The translations under genes and the position numbers were made by a program. This document shows, one piece after another, positions 26,501 through 33,981 of a stretch of DNA of 47,891 bases. The stretch's first letter is position 1; every line of letters starts with the position of its first letter. The DNA lies in NCBI RefSeq assembly GCF_001439925.1, contig NZ_LMBV01000011.1:89107-136997 (forward strand), written 5' to 3'. Source of the stretch: Peribacillus muralis. Lineage in GTDB: Bacteria > Bacillota > Bacilli > Bacillales > DSM-1321. A model generated the notes under the pieces. That model worked only from the letters and a program-made list of their open reading frames with translations. It was not told the origin of the DNA and made no database searches.

Positions 26501-27903
26501 ATCATGACCCTGTATTGATTTCAACTGCTCTATCCGGGCCGGAAGTTGAACCGGTTGTCCCGGACAAGACGTATCATCTGCAAAACGTTAAAACAAAAAA
26601 ACTTACGATTGCATCTCCTAGCGTTTTGGTCGATCTTGACGAAACGTCCAAAATCGAAGAAGGCATTTTGTTAAAGAGCTCCTATGCAGTACTCAAAGGC
26701 TTAGGACTCAAAAATGTAACAGTCACGCTCAAGCCGGATAAGGAAGGCGCAGTGATTGATTTAAGCGGCATGCCGGTGAAGGAAGTCATCATTGATAACG
26801 CTTCTGTAAAAGAAATCCGCGGCGCTGAAAATGTCCTGAAGTGGACAGTAACCGAAGGCGTCGACACGAAGGATATCAAGTTTTTCAATTCTAAAGGGGA
26901 AGCCATTGCTTCCCCTTTTACACCTAAAGATAATCAAGCACCAGTCGTGACCAAAGATTTGGAACATGTTGAAGTGAAAATCGGTTCTAAGGCAATGATT
27001 GATCTGGATAAGCATTTTACAGACCCTGATGGCGATCCACTGACCTTCACATCCACCATAGGTACGGTTGCCGGCTCCACGTTAACTCTTCCTACAAATG
27101 AGGCGGGGACAACCATTGTTGCAGTAAAGGCCGCTGACAAGCAGTCGGAGGCGGTTGCCCGGTTCACGTTGACCGTAACGAGTGATATGCCGCTTGAAGG
27201 GTATTACGACACGGCGGCAGGTAAAACGGGGACGGAATTGAAGTCTGTTCTGCACTCGATCATCAAGGATCATAAGATGGTCTCTTATGATCAAGTATGG
27301 AATGCTCTTAAGGAAACGGATGAAGATCCACAAAACAGTAATAATGTCATCTTGCTATACTCTGGAAAATCGATTTCGAAGAACGCTAATGGCGGCAATG
27401 CAGGGCAATGGAACCGTGAACATGTCTGGGCAAAGTCCCACGGTGATTTTGGAACAAGCATTGGCCCTGGGACCGATCTGCATCACCTCCGTCCCGCCGA
27501 TGTGACGGTGAATGGCAAACGGGGCCATCTCGATTTCGATGAGGGCGGGCAATCGTACAGTGGCTGTGAATGCAAGTTCGATGCAGATTCATGGGAGCCG
27601 CCAGATCATGTGAAAGGCGATATCGCCCGGATGCTTTTTTACATGGCAATCCGTTATGAAGGAAACGGCGAGTTGGATCTGGAATTAGCCGATATGGTCA
27701 ACACGTATCCGAAGCCGCTGCATGGAAAGCTTTCGACTCTATTAAAATGGAATGATCTCGATCCGGTCGACGATTTCGAAAGCCATCGCAATGATGTCAT
27801 TTATGAATGGCAGAATAACCGCAATCCATTCATCGATCATCCTGAATGGGCGTCCAAGATATGGGGTGCCGTGAATACGAAGGATGAGAAAAAGGCGAGC
27901 TAG
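23572..27903 (+). CDS. Giant secreted nuclease: EEP-type plus endonuclease I domains
   Basis: 1443 residues from TTG 23572 (GGAGGGG 8 nt upstream), with a Sec signal peptide to about residue 30. In order: DUF6359/YhcR-like OB folds (~34-340), a chitobiase-C-like Ig domain (~350-425, IHYTVDGSAPTSSS), another OB fold (~425-545), and an endonuclease/exonuclease/phosphatase domain (~680-985: ASYNIENF, NHFNSKGGD, LGDFND, SDHDP). Then comes a small module (~1010-1100), an Ig domain (~1120-1205) and a C-terminal endonuclease I domain of the YurI/Bsn type (~1205-1430: NREHVWAKSHGDF, DLHHLRP). Both active sites look complete. It would digest extracellular DNA and RNA to nucleotides for the upstream nucleotidase. 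B. subtilis YhcR combines similar activities in one chain. No wall anchor is visible. Confidence 0.9.
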   Translation: MKKSGVSKLFLAILFVLSTVLPYAAVAKAEGTTITVGEAINNNSGTATVKGYIVGVAKSGTSYQQASPFTEATNIGIADSRDETDVKKIMPVQLPAGSIRAALNLVDHPELLKAEVTITGKLEKYFSVSGLKSPTAYTIITDGGTPPEQPDVKVMASIAEARTNTEDVVQVDGVVTTGLGYWGGKGFYIQDETAGLYVYGSSWPKDVKQGDKVRLIGKVSAYNKELQMQPTKLEVISSGNELPKSQTGDASGVNGDTQGELVTIENVNITGLAASGTYGTFEFLAKDGKGNSVIVRHDNRNGSTYDDFLKSFKDGDVITVTGISSQFNDTYQLKPRGLEDYELINKPAVYTDIFPGTVSEHTKVTLNTGWKDAKIHYTVDGSAPTSSSTLYTEPISLTKDTVIKAIAVNDKTSEVFSFAYTVSKTNEVKIRDIQGMNHFSSYENQLVSGVEGVVTYVKDANNFYMQDNNPDQDETTSEGILVYNKAHNLKAGDHIKVAGKVVEWYIEGYAEMKTTDLPTTELTNTTIEKLGTVAVPQPIVIGKDITPPSANIDDDRLTDFNPSEDGIDFYESLEGMLVQVANPKVVAPQDYGELVVIPGNMETTTAVKGVKITETDFNPERIILDMNDETFVAKTGDFFKGSVTGVLSYGFSNYRILTDKNQLPTLKDGGTAREVTSLEKDSDKLSIASYNIENFSTQTANAKVETIATSILTNLKQPDIIGVTEMQDNDGETDSGTTDSAQSAKKLTDKIKELGGPNYQFIDIAPENKRDGGAPGGNIRVGFLYNVDRVKLTEGTKGTATQSVAYKDGKLTLNPGRIEPADPAFASSRKPLAAQFEFKGERVVVVANHFNSKGGDQPLFGKNQPPVLSSETQRLKIASIVNGFVSDIKSQDDKANIVLLGDFNDYEFSAPLKTLKGKDLTNMIEKVPFEKRYSYTYQGNSQVLDHILVSNNMAAATKVDIVHINSSFMEVHGQASDHDPVLISTALSGPEVEPVVPDKTYHLQNVKTKKLTIASPSVLVDLDETSKIEEGILLKSSYAVLKGLGLKNVTVTLKPDKEGAVIDLSGMPVKEVIIDNASVKEIRGAENVLKWTVTEGVDTKDIKFFNSKGEAIASPFTPKDNQAPVVTKDLEHVEVKIGSKAMIDLDKHFTDPDGDPLTFTSTIGTVAGSTLTLPTNEAGTTIVAVKAADKQSEAVARFTLTVTSDMPLEGYYDTAAGKTGTELKSVLHSIIKDHKMVSYDQVWNALKETDEDPQNSNNVILLYSGKSISKNANGGNAGQWNREHVWAKSHGDFGTSIGPGTDLHHLRPADVTVNGKRGHLDFDEGGQSYSGCECKFDADSWEPPDHVKGDIARMLFYMAIRYEGNGELDLELADMVNTYPKPLHGKLSTLLKWNDLDPVDDFESHRNDVIYEWQNNRNPFIDHPEWASKIWGAVNTKDEKKAS

Positions 27904-27919
27904 GATTGAGATAAAAGGG

Positions 27920-27945
27920 AAGCAGCCTGAGCGCTGCTTTTTTTT
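27920..27945 (+). terminator. Terminator of the nucleotidase/nuclease operon
   Basis: AAGCAGC / GCTGCTT, a 6-nt loop and nine T. Confidence 0.93.
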
Positions 27946-28180
27946 ATGCAGGTAGTTATCTTAAAATACTGAAAAAAACAAACCTCATTAAAAAACGTAA
28001 ATTTTGGTAGGTATGCAATTTAATATGTGTTAATATGGGATAGGTAATGAAAGGGTTTACATTGCAGAAATGATAAAAGTATCTTAATATAGTAATCATG
28101 GCGCTTTTTGTTATTCATTCATCTTTATTTGAGTTGAAAGACAGTTAACAAAATATACGGCCAGAAATGGGGCATTACAA

Positions 28181-28843
28181 ATGAAATATAGATCTGCATT
28201 CGATATAATCGGTCCGGTCATGATCGGACCTTCTAGTTCACATACAGCAGGAGCTGCCAGAATTGGCAGAGTGGCAAGGACATTATTCGGGAAGCAACCT
28301 AATAAGGCCATTATTTCTTTATATGGTTCTTTTGCGAAAACCTACAGAGGACACGGCACGGATGTTGCTGTCGTTGGCGGGATATTGGATTTCGATACCG
28401 ATGATGAAAGGATTCCAACTTCTTTAACGATTGCACAAGAAGCGGGTATGGAAGTTTCCTTTACAATCGAGGATACGGTGATGGATCACCCAAATACAGT
28501 CAAAATCAGGCTGTTCGATGAAGATAATGAATTAGAGCTTGTTGGAATCTCGATTGGCGGCGGAACGATCGAAATAACCGAGCTGAACACATTCAAGCTT
28601 AAATTGTCAGGTGAACACCCCGCCATTTTGGTTGTACACAACGATGTATTTGGAATCATATCTTCCGTTTCGACCGTTTTGGCGAATCACGAAATTAACA
28701 TCGGACATATGGAAGTTTCACGAAAAGAAAAAGGTCAAATGGCCTTGATGGTGATTGAAGTCGATCAGAAAATCAAGAATGAGGTCATGAAGGAAATAGA
28801 AAGATTGGAAAACGTGTCGCAAGTCATTAGGATGGTTGAATGA
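28181..28843 (+). CDS. sdaAB: L-serine dehydratase, Fe-S-dependent, beta subunit
   Basis: 220 residues. The N-terminal SDH_beta domain begins with the family signature FDIIGPVMIGPSSSHTAGA; the C-terminal ~75 residues are an ACT domain (VVHNDVFGIISSVSTVLANHEINIGHMEV in outline). With the alpha subunit encoded 40 bp downstream it deaminates L-serine to pyruvate and ammonia in the cytoplasm. The order beta then alpha is the Bacillus arrangement. The ribosome site is weak (ATGGGG), so expression may be modest. No clear promoter could be fixed in the 235-bp A/T-rich spacer upstream. Confidence 0.96.
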   Translation: MKYRSAFDIIGPVMIGPSSSHTAGAARIGRVARTLFGKQPNKAIISLYGSFAKTYRGHGTDVAVVGGILDFDTDDERIPTSLTIAQEAGMEVSFTIEDTVMDHPNTVKIRLFDEDNELELVGISIGGGTIEITELNTFKLKLSGEHPAILVVHNDVFGIISSVSTVLANHEINIGHMEVSRKEKGQMALMVIEVDQKIKNEVMKEIERLENVSQVIRMVE

Positions 28844-28883
28844 TCATCATTAAACGTGCTGACATAGATATGGAGGTAAAAAC

Positions 28884-29759
28884 ATGTTCCGAAATGTAGC
28901 AGAGCTGGTTGAACTGGCAGAAAGTAAAAACGTAAAAATCGCGGAAATCATGATTTTACAAGAAATGGAGTTCTCTGGCTTATCGAGAGAGCAAATCATT
29001 GAAAAAATGGACAGGAATTTGACGGTCATGGAACAAGCGGTGGAAAGAGGACTGAACGGAGTGCAATCCGTGACAGGCCTAACGGGCGGAGATGCCGTTC
29101 TTTTGCAAAATTATATTAAGTCGGGCAAGGCACTCGCAGGCGATTTATTACTGGATGCCGTCAGCAAGGCTGTTGCCACGAACGAAGTGAATGCAGCAAT
29201 GGGGATGATTTGTGCCACGCCAACTGCCGGTTCTGCAGGAGTGGTTCCCGGTACCTTATTTGCCGTGAAGGAAAAGCTAAACCCGACGCGTGCAGAGATG
29301 ATCGAGTTTCTTTTCACTTCCGCTGCCTTCGGTTTCGTCGTCGCCAACAATGCTTCGATTTCCGGAGCAGCAGGTGGCTGTCAAGCAGAAGTCGGCTCGG
29401 CAAGCGGAATGGCGGCAGCTGCGATTGTAGAGTTAGCTGGCGGTACTCCTAGTCAATCGGCAGAAGCGATGGCGATCACCTTGAAAAATATGCTTGGCCT
29501 CGTTTGTGATCCTGTGGCCGGATTAGTTGAGGTTCCTTGCGTGAAGCGTAACGCAATGGGAGCTTCCAACGCAATAACGGCAGCAGATATGGCTCTTGCG
29601 GGCATAACGAGCCGCATCCCATGTGACGAAGTGATCGATGCCATGTATAAAATTGGGCTGACCATGCCAGTTGCCCTTCGTGAAACGGCAGAAGGCGGCC
29701 TTGCCGCTACTCCGACAGGCCGGAGATTGGCAGAGGAAATTTTCGGTTCCTATAAATGA
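28884..29759 (+). CDS. sdaAA: L-serine dehydratase, Fe-S-dependent, alpha subunit
   Basis: 291 residues, the normal SdaAA length. It carries the conserved glycine-rich segments GLTGGDAVLLQ and ATPTAGSAGVVPG. The Cys residues that hold the catalytic [4Fe-4S] cluster are present in GGCQAEVGSASG, LVCDPVAG and VPCVKRN. Catalysis is independent of PLP. ATGGAGG lies 7 nt before the ATG. The operon ends at a hairpin terminator 6 nt after the stop. Confidence 0.96.
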   Translation: MFRNVAELVELAESKNVKIAEIMILQEMEFSGLSREQIIEKMDRNLTVMEQAVERGLNGVQSVTGLTGGDAVLLQNYIKSGKALAGDLLLDAVSKAVATNEVNAAMGMICATPTAGSAGVVPGTLFAVKEKLNPTRAEMIEFLFTSAAFGFVVANNASISGAAGGCQAEVGSASGMAAAAIVELAGGTPSQSAEAMAITLKNMLGLVCDPVAGLVEVPCVKRNAMGASNAITAADMALAGITSRIPCDEVIDAMYKIGLTMPVALRETAEGGLAATPTGRRLAEEIFGSYK

Positions 29760-29765
29760 TTATCC

Positions 29766-29792
29766 AGCTCCCATGTAAATGGGGGCTTTTTT
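29766..29792 (+). terminator. Terminator of sdaAB-sdaAA
   Basis: AGCTCCCAT / ATGGGGGCT (one T-G pair), a 4-nt loop and six T. Confidence 0.9.
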
Positions 29793-30037
29793 ATTGTGCT
29801 TACTACTGTCGTCCTCTGAAAGTAAGTATAATAAAAAGGAAAATAGAGGAAATTATAGGGATTCGGCGTTTCAATGCCCGGTGAGAAGAACAGGCGGGTG
29901 AGAATCTCGATTATCGGTGAATATGAAGGCTGAGTCACTTTGTCAGTAATCAATCGCAATGATAAGATGAGAACGAAATTTAATCTGGAAAGGGTTGATT
30001 CTTCATCAATTTTCTCGAATTAACGTACACGTCGGCA

Positions 30038-30196
30038 ATGGAAAAAGCAATGTTTCAGGCTCATGGGATCAGTTATGCATTATATGCTCAAAAACTGGAG
30101 CAACGGATCATGGTTGAACAAGAACGGGAACTGGATTACTTACAAAGCAGGCGTATATCTGAGGGAATGAGGACCAATCTTTTTTTGGGGAATTAA
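30038..30196 (+). CDS. Small Glu/Gln-rich protein (52 aa or longer)
   Basis: From ATG 30038: begins MEKAMFQAHGISYALY, then a charged helix (AQKLEQRIMVEQERELDYLQ), ending LFLGN. ATG 30038 has no ribosome site. The frame continues upstream as INFLELTYTSA to the ATC at 30005, and GAAAGGGTTGAT, a close match to the full anti-Shine-Dalgarno complement, sits about 10 nt before that ATC. So the natural product may be 63 residues starting at a non-standard or mutated codon. An alternative TTG at 29995 opens a different short frame. Family unknown. A terminator follows 14 nt after the stop. Confidence 0.6.
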   Translation: MEKAMFQAHGISYALYAQKLEQRIMVEQERELDYLQSRRISEGMRTNLFLGN

Positions 30197-30210
30197 CATC
30201 GGCAAACGGG

Positions 30211-30237
30211 AGGGCAATCTTAAGGATTGCTCTTTTT
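30211..30237 (+). terminator. Terminator of the small gene
   Basis: 9-bp stem AGGGCAATC / GATTGCTCT (one G-U pair), a 5-nt loop and a T-run. Confidence 0.85.
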
Positions 30238-30308
30238 GTCATTTAGCAAGAAAAAGAGGAATACCTATCTCCTTCAACGAATTTCATTATATCGGAGGAG
30301 GATTCAAT

Positions 30309-30839
30309 ATGTTGATAAGGGAAGCGACGGTCGCCGATGCACAAGCGATAGCGACCGTGCATGTAGACAGTTGGAGAACCACTTATAAAAATATCATCCC
30401 GAATGATTTTTTAGATAAGCTATCCTATGAGAAAAGAAAAGCTTTATGGATAGAAAATATATCTAAAGAAGGAAATCATATTTACGTAAAGGAAAATGGC
30501 GACGGAAGCATTGTCGGGTTCATTAGTGGCGGGAAAAGAGCAACGAATCAGGTCGCACATTCCGGTGATGTAACCTCCATATATATCCTTGAGGAATTCC
30601 AAGGAATGGGGATAGGCAAGAAGCTTCTGACGAAACTATTTTTGAAATTTGAAGAGCTAAGCTATCATTCGATTTTTGTTGAAGTTCTCGAAGGAAACAA
30701 ATCGCGATTTTTTTACGAAGCTTTTGGTGCAAAGGTCATTAAGTCCGAAAACATTAAAATCGCTGGTGCAGCATTAACACTTTTGATATACGAATGGAAC
30801 GATACTGCCCTCGTATTGAATCCCAATAATGTACGTTAA
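30309..30839 (+). CDS. GNAT family N-acetyltransferase
   Basis: 176 residues. It opens with the standard LIREATVADAQAIATVHVDSW. Motif A is VTSIYILEEFQGMGIGKKLL with the acetyl-CoA loop QGMGIG, and motif B follows (FVEVLEGNKSRFFYEAFGA). Substrate unknown; RimI-, antibiotic- or phosphinothricin-type enzymes share this profile. GGAGGAGG lies 8 nt before the ATG. It is probably co-transcribed with the DinB gene, which begins within 20 bp. Confidence 0.9.
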   Translation: MLIREATVADAQAIATVHVDSWRTTYKNIIPNDFLDKLSYEKRKALWIENISKEGNHIYVKENGDGSIVGFISGGKRATNQVAHSGDVTSIYILEEFQGMGIGKKLLTKLFLKFEELSYHSIFVEVLEGNKSRFFYEAFGAKVIKSENIKIAGAALTLLIYEWNDTALVLNPNNVR

Positions 30840-30859
30840 ACAATCGGAGGATGATCTCA

Positions 30860-31387
30860 TTGAAGAAAAGGGAATTAACAATCACTGCATTACCAGGATA
30901 TGAACCAGAAATTGGCCGGTGGCTCTGGTGTTTAGAAGATGTCCGCCGCACGCTTATAACGGAATTAACCGGCGTCAGCCAAACTATCCTTGATACGAAG
31001 ACGGATGGACGGCAAACGATCGGCTCGCTGCTCTATCACATCGCATTAGTGGAAGCAGATTGGTTATACGAAGAAGTACTTGTTGCAGAATGGGATCCCG
31101 AAATCCTCGCGTTATTTCCATTGGAAAGCCGCTCGGAAGATGGCGCCCTGACTCACATCGAAGGACAAACGATAGAAGAACATGTTGACCGCCTGAATAA
31201 GGTGCGTAAAGTCTTTCTCTCAAGCTTCCGATCCATCGACCTAAATGATTGGCGTAACCCAAGGCTGCTCGAAAAATATGACGTCACACCTGAATGGGTC
31301 GTATACCACCTGCTTGAACACGAATCACATCACCGCGGACAAATCTTTCAACTACTAAACAACTTACGAAATGAAATAAAAAGATAA
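30860..31387 (+). CDS. DinB/YfiT-like metal-binding protein
   Basis: 175 residues from TTG 30860, 9 nt after CGGAGG; the ATG three codons earlier abuts the ribosome site. It forms the DinB four-helix bundle with three putative metal-ligand His: one in LLYHIALVEADWL and two in the late HESHHRGQI. The family includes thiol-dependent transferases (bacillithiol S-transferases in bacilli) and mycothiol enzymes, so a bacillithiol-linked role is possible. The operon partner is a GNAT acetyltransferase. Confidence 0.85.
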   Translation: MKKRELTITALPGYEPEIGRWLWCLEDVRRTLITELTGVSQTILDTKTDGRQTIGSLLYHIALVEADWLYEEVLVAEWDPEILALFPLESRSEDGALTHIEGQTIEEHVDRLNKVRKVFLSSFRSIDLNDWRNPRLLEKYDVTPEWVVYHLLEHESHHRGQIFQLLNNLRNEIKR

Positions 31388-31400
31388 TCAATGGTGTAAT

Positions 31401-31596
31401 CTGTCCGAAACAGGAATAAATCGACCTGAACAAGGAATAAATCGACCTGAACAGGAATAAATCGACCTGAACAGGAATAAATCGACCTGAACAGGAATAA
31501 ATCGACCTGAACAGGAATAATTCGCCCTGAACAAGGAATAATCCGACCGAACGGCAAAATAATCCGTCCCAAACACAACATAATCCGGCCTACACC
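31401..31596. repeat. 20-bp intergenic tandem repeat (CAGGAATAAATCGACCTGAA)
   Basis: Nine or so head-to-tail copies. Five central units are identical or nearly so, with a period of 20 bp (21 where AACAAGG replaces AACAGG). Units diverge toward 31596 (ATAATCCGACCGAAC, ATAATCCGTCCCAAA). The array lies between the DinB gene and the brnQ terminator. No protein reading is convincing. Confidence 0.9.
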
Positions 31597-31613
31597 AAAA
31601 TGAGAACAGACAC

Positions 31614-31653
31614 AAAAAAAACTGTCCAGGCATTTTTCCTGGACAGTTTTTTT
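31614..31653. terminator. Bidirectional terminator downstream of brnQ and DinB
   Basis: AAACTGTCCAGG pairs perfectly with CCTGGACAGTTT around a 7-nt loop, with A/T runs on both sides. Confidence 0.93.
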
Positions 31654-31661
31654 GCTGCTTT

Positions 31662-32996
31662 TTAATCAATTTGATGGTTATGGCTTGGGCGTATGAGGCT
31701 GCTGGCATATCCAACGATTCCTCCGACGATGGCAGGGACGATCCAGCCTAGTCCTGCACCATATAAAGGAAGGATTGCATTAAAGAAAGCATCGATGAAT
31801 GAAATGTGGATGCCGGCTCCGCTCAATCCGTCAAACAAGCTGACGATGAAGGTTAACAGTAAGCTACCTTGATAAACTTCCGGTTTTCCTTTGAATAAAG
31901 AGTGGAAAAAGGTTAAGAAAATCAATACGATAGCTAATGGATAAATGGCTGTCATGACAGGTACGGAAATGGCAATCAATTGTGTCAAACCGATATTGGC
32001 AACTATTGCACTAAAGGCGGATAAACTGATCGCAATTGTTTTATACGGGATGTTAGGAAGCAGCTTGTGGAAATAAGTCGAACAAGACGTTATAAGTCCT
32101 ACGCTCGTCGTTATACAAGCTACTGTGATCATCAGTCCCAATAAAATCCCGCCATATGAGCCAAAGTAGTAGTCCGAAACTTTAGCTAAGATGATTCCTC
32201 CGTTATCCAAATGTCCAAGCTTTTGGACACTGGAAGCACCCATATAAGAAAGGGCTGTGTAAATGGTTGCTAGGATAACGGCAGCAATGGCGGTCGCTTT
32301 GCCGCAAACGATCATGATTTGTTTTTTTGTTGTGGCACCTTTTGCTTTAACGGCATTAATGATGATGATACCAAAAACAAATGAGGCCAGAGTGTCCATC
32401 GTTAAATACCCTTCTCTAAATCCATTGAAAAATGGCTGAACGGTATAGTTCTTGGCAGGTGCTTGAAAGTCCCCGATTGGATGGACGAATGCGACCACCA
32501 CTAAAATACCAATGAACGTTAACTTGATCGGTGTCAAGATTTTCCCCACAATTTCGACAATTTTCGCAGGATTGAGCGAAAGAAGGCACGTAATCGTGAA
32601 AAAGATGAGCGTGAAAATGATTAAAGGCAGTGGTCCTGGATTTTCGGGTAAGAAAGGTTTTACACCGATTTCAAAAGATACATTTCCTGTCCTTGGTATC
32701 GCGAATAATGGTCCGATGGCTAAATAAAGAACGGTTGTGAATACAATCCCAAACACCGGATGTACGCGACTCGCTAACGACTGTAAATCATCTTTTCCTG
32801 AAAAACCAAGCGCCAGTACGCCTAGTAAGGGCAGTCCAACTCCCGTTACTAAAAACCCAGCATTGGCAATCCAGACATTCGTTCCGGCTGATTGACCAAG
32901 CATCGGCGGAAAGATTAAATTTCCTGCCCCGAAGAATAAAGCAAACAGCATGAAACCAATCACTACTATAAATGAGGACGGTACTTTATTAGACAA
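31662..32996 (-). CDS. brnQ: Branched-chain amino acid:cation symporter
   Basis: 444 residues and about 12 helices. It begins with the LIVCS-family hallmark GFMLFALFFGAGNLIFPPMLG, and AIPRTGNVSFEIG follows. It imports Leu, Ile and Val with Na+ or H+. The start is TTG 32996, 7 nt after GGAGG. Upstream are a consensus sigma-A promoter, a GGTCC/GGACC hairpin and a near-perfect CodY box in the leader, so repression by CodY when branched-chain amino acids and GTP are high is expected. Confidence 0.95.
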   Translation of the reverse strand: MSNKVPSSFIVVIGFMLFALFFGAGNLIFPPMLGQSAGTNVWIANAGFLVTGVGLPLLGVLALGFSGKDDLQSLASRVHPVFGIVFTTVLYLAIGPLFAIPRTGNVSFEIGVKPFLPENPGPLPLIIFTLIFFTITCLLSLNPAKIVEIVGKILTPIKLTFIGILVVVAFVHPIGDFQAPAKNYTVQPFFNGFREGYLTMDTLASFVFGIIIINAVKAKGATTKKQIMIVCGKATAIAAVILATIYTALSYMGASSVQKLGHLDNGGIILAKVSDYYFGSYGGILLGLMITVACITTSVGLITSCSTYFHKLLPNIPYKTIAISLSAFSAIVANIGLTQLIAISVPVMTAIYPLAIVLIFLTFFHSLFKGKPEVYQGSLLLTFIVSLFDGLSGAGIHISFIDAFFNAILPLYGAGLGWIVPAIVGGIVGYASSLIRPSHNHQID

Positions 32997-33046
32997 ATTA
33001 AAACCTCCATGATAAAACCATAATTTACTATTTTAAAAAATAATTA

Positions 33047-33061
33047 AATTTTCTAAAAATT
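33047..33061. promoter_or_regulatory. CodY box in the brnQ leader
   Basis: AATTTTCTAAAAATT matches the CodY consensus AATTTTCWGAAAATT at 14 of 15 positions. It lies about 25-40 nt downstream of the predicted start of transcription, so it would act as a roadblock. Confidence 0.85.
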
Positions 33062-33068
33062 ATAGACG

Positions 33069-33086
33069 GTCCACTATTTAGGACCA
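33069..33086 (-). promoter_or_regulatory. Hairpin at the 5' end of the brnQ transcript
   Basis: GGTCC / GGACC around an 8-nt loop, lying right at or just after the predicted +1. It may stabilise the transcript or serve as an operator. Confidence 0.4.
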
Positions 33087-33092
33087 TGTCGT

Positions 33093-33121
33093 ATTATATC
33101 TAAAAAAAATTGATATTTCAA
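33093..33121 (-). promoter_or_regulatory. Sigma-A promoter of brnQ
   Basis: On the minus strand TTGAAA (33121-33116), a 17-bp spacer and a perfect TATAAT (33098-33093). Confidence 0.85.
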
Positions 33122-33339
33122 TATATTTTTCGTAATTTATAATTACTTATATGCCCAGATTCTCCGTTTTAACCTTTCTTATCATATTTTGAACAGTTAA
33201 AAGCAACTCATACCAATAAGTTGTAAACAATTATGACGGATATGTGAACATGCGGAGAAGTCTATAATCACCACTTTAGGCGATAGCACATAAATTAAAG
33301 CGAAATCGCCAGTTCCAACAATTAATGGAGGGATGCAGT

Positions 33340-33828
33340 GTGGTAAATTTTAAACCTTTTCATGGGATCGTCACCATGGTCAGTGATTTTCCAACCGGGC
33401 AAAATGGGGAGAGGGAAGGCTGTTATAAATTAGTATCTGTAGAAGACGGGGGGATATCGGCGAATTTCGTTGTTTCACCTAGAACGTACTTCGTGGACCA
33501 AGCTATCGTATCCGTCGGGGACCGGGTAACCGGATATTATGATGGTAATGCACCTGTTCCCCTTATTTATCCGCCGCAATATCGGGCGCTTATCATGGTG
33601 AAGGATAGTCCATATCAAAATGTAAAAGTGGATTATTTCAACGATCGGTTGGAGAGCGGAGATGGTCAATTACAATTGAATATTTCTCCGTTCACTCAAA
33701 TCCTATTACAAAACGGGCAACCCTTTTCAAGAACTCCTGAAAACCGGAATCTAATTGTCATCTATGGACCTGCCACGAAAAGCATCCCTGCCCAAACCTC
33801 TCCATACCGAATCATCGTTTGGTGCTGA
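33340..33828 (+). CDS. Conserved Bacillus hypothetical protein (162 aa)
   Basis: From GTG 33340, with GGAGGGA 6 nt before it; the earlier ATG 33325 overlaps the ribosome site. It is a soluble beta-rich protein beginning MVNFKPFHGIVTMVSDF, with FVVSPRTYFVD, GDRVTGYYDGNAPVPLIYPPQY and a C-terminal NLIVIYGPATKSIPAQT. Similar proteins are common in bacilli as I recall, with no assigned role. The short OB-like pattern (GIVT..., GDRVTGYYD) is only suggestive. It has no signal peptide or membrane segment, and its right end abuts a dispersed repeat. Confidence 0.75.
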   Translation: MVNFKPFHGIVTMVSDFPTGQNGEREGCYKLVSVEDGGISANFVVSPRTYFVDQAIVSVGDRVTGYYDGNAPVPLIYPPQYRALIMVKDSPYQNVKVDYFNDRLESGDGQLQLNISPFTQILLQNGQPFSRTPENRNLIVIYGPATKSIPAQTSPYRIIVWC

Positions 33829-33854
33829 GGAGTGTTGGAGGGGTTCATTAGCCC

Positions 33855-33981
33855 GTTCATATGAACTGCAGGAGCATAGCTTTCCAGAGGCGGTCCGTGA
33901 GCCTCCTCGGCTTTCATCCTGCGGTGTCTACCGTAGACGCGCATTTCCCGCAGGAGTGTCGCCGCCTTCTCATTCCACTCT
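33855..33981. repeat. Dispersed intergenic repeat, copy 1 (inverted relative to copy 2)
   Basis: Contains the shared blocks GAGGCGGTCCGTGAGCCTCC, TAGACGCGCATTTCCCGCAG and CATTCCACTCTG. Relatives lie at 39071-39198 (opposite orientation) and 45253-45386 (same orientation). Reading frames over it are typical spurious ORFs. Confidence 0.88.

Noticed and set aside
28088..28141. 16-codon frame MALFVIHSS... upstream of sdaAB
   Set aside because: Too short, no ribosome site; probably just leader sequence.
29860..29980. Possible small RNA or riboswitch before the 52-residue gene
   Set aside because: GC-richer than its surroundings and slightly hairpin-prone, but no known riboswitch core (glycine, T-box, SAM, TPP) could be matched and no terminator follows it directly.
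31401..31596. CRISPR array
   Set aside because: Repeat units abut with no spacers; it is a simple tandem repeat.
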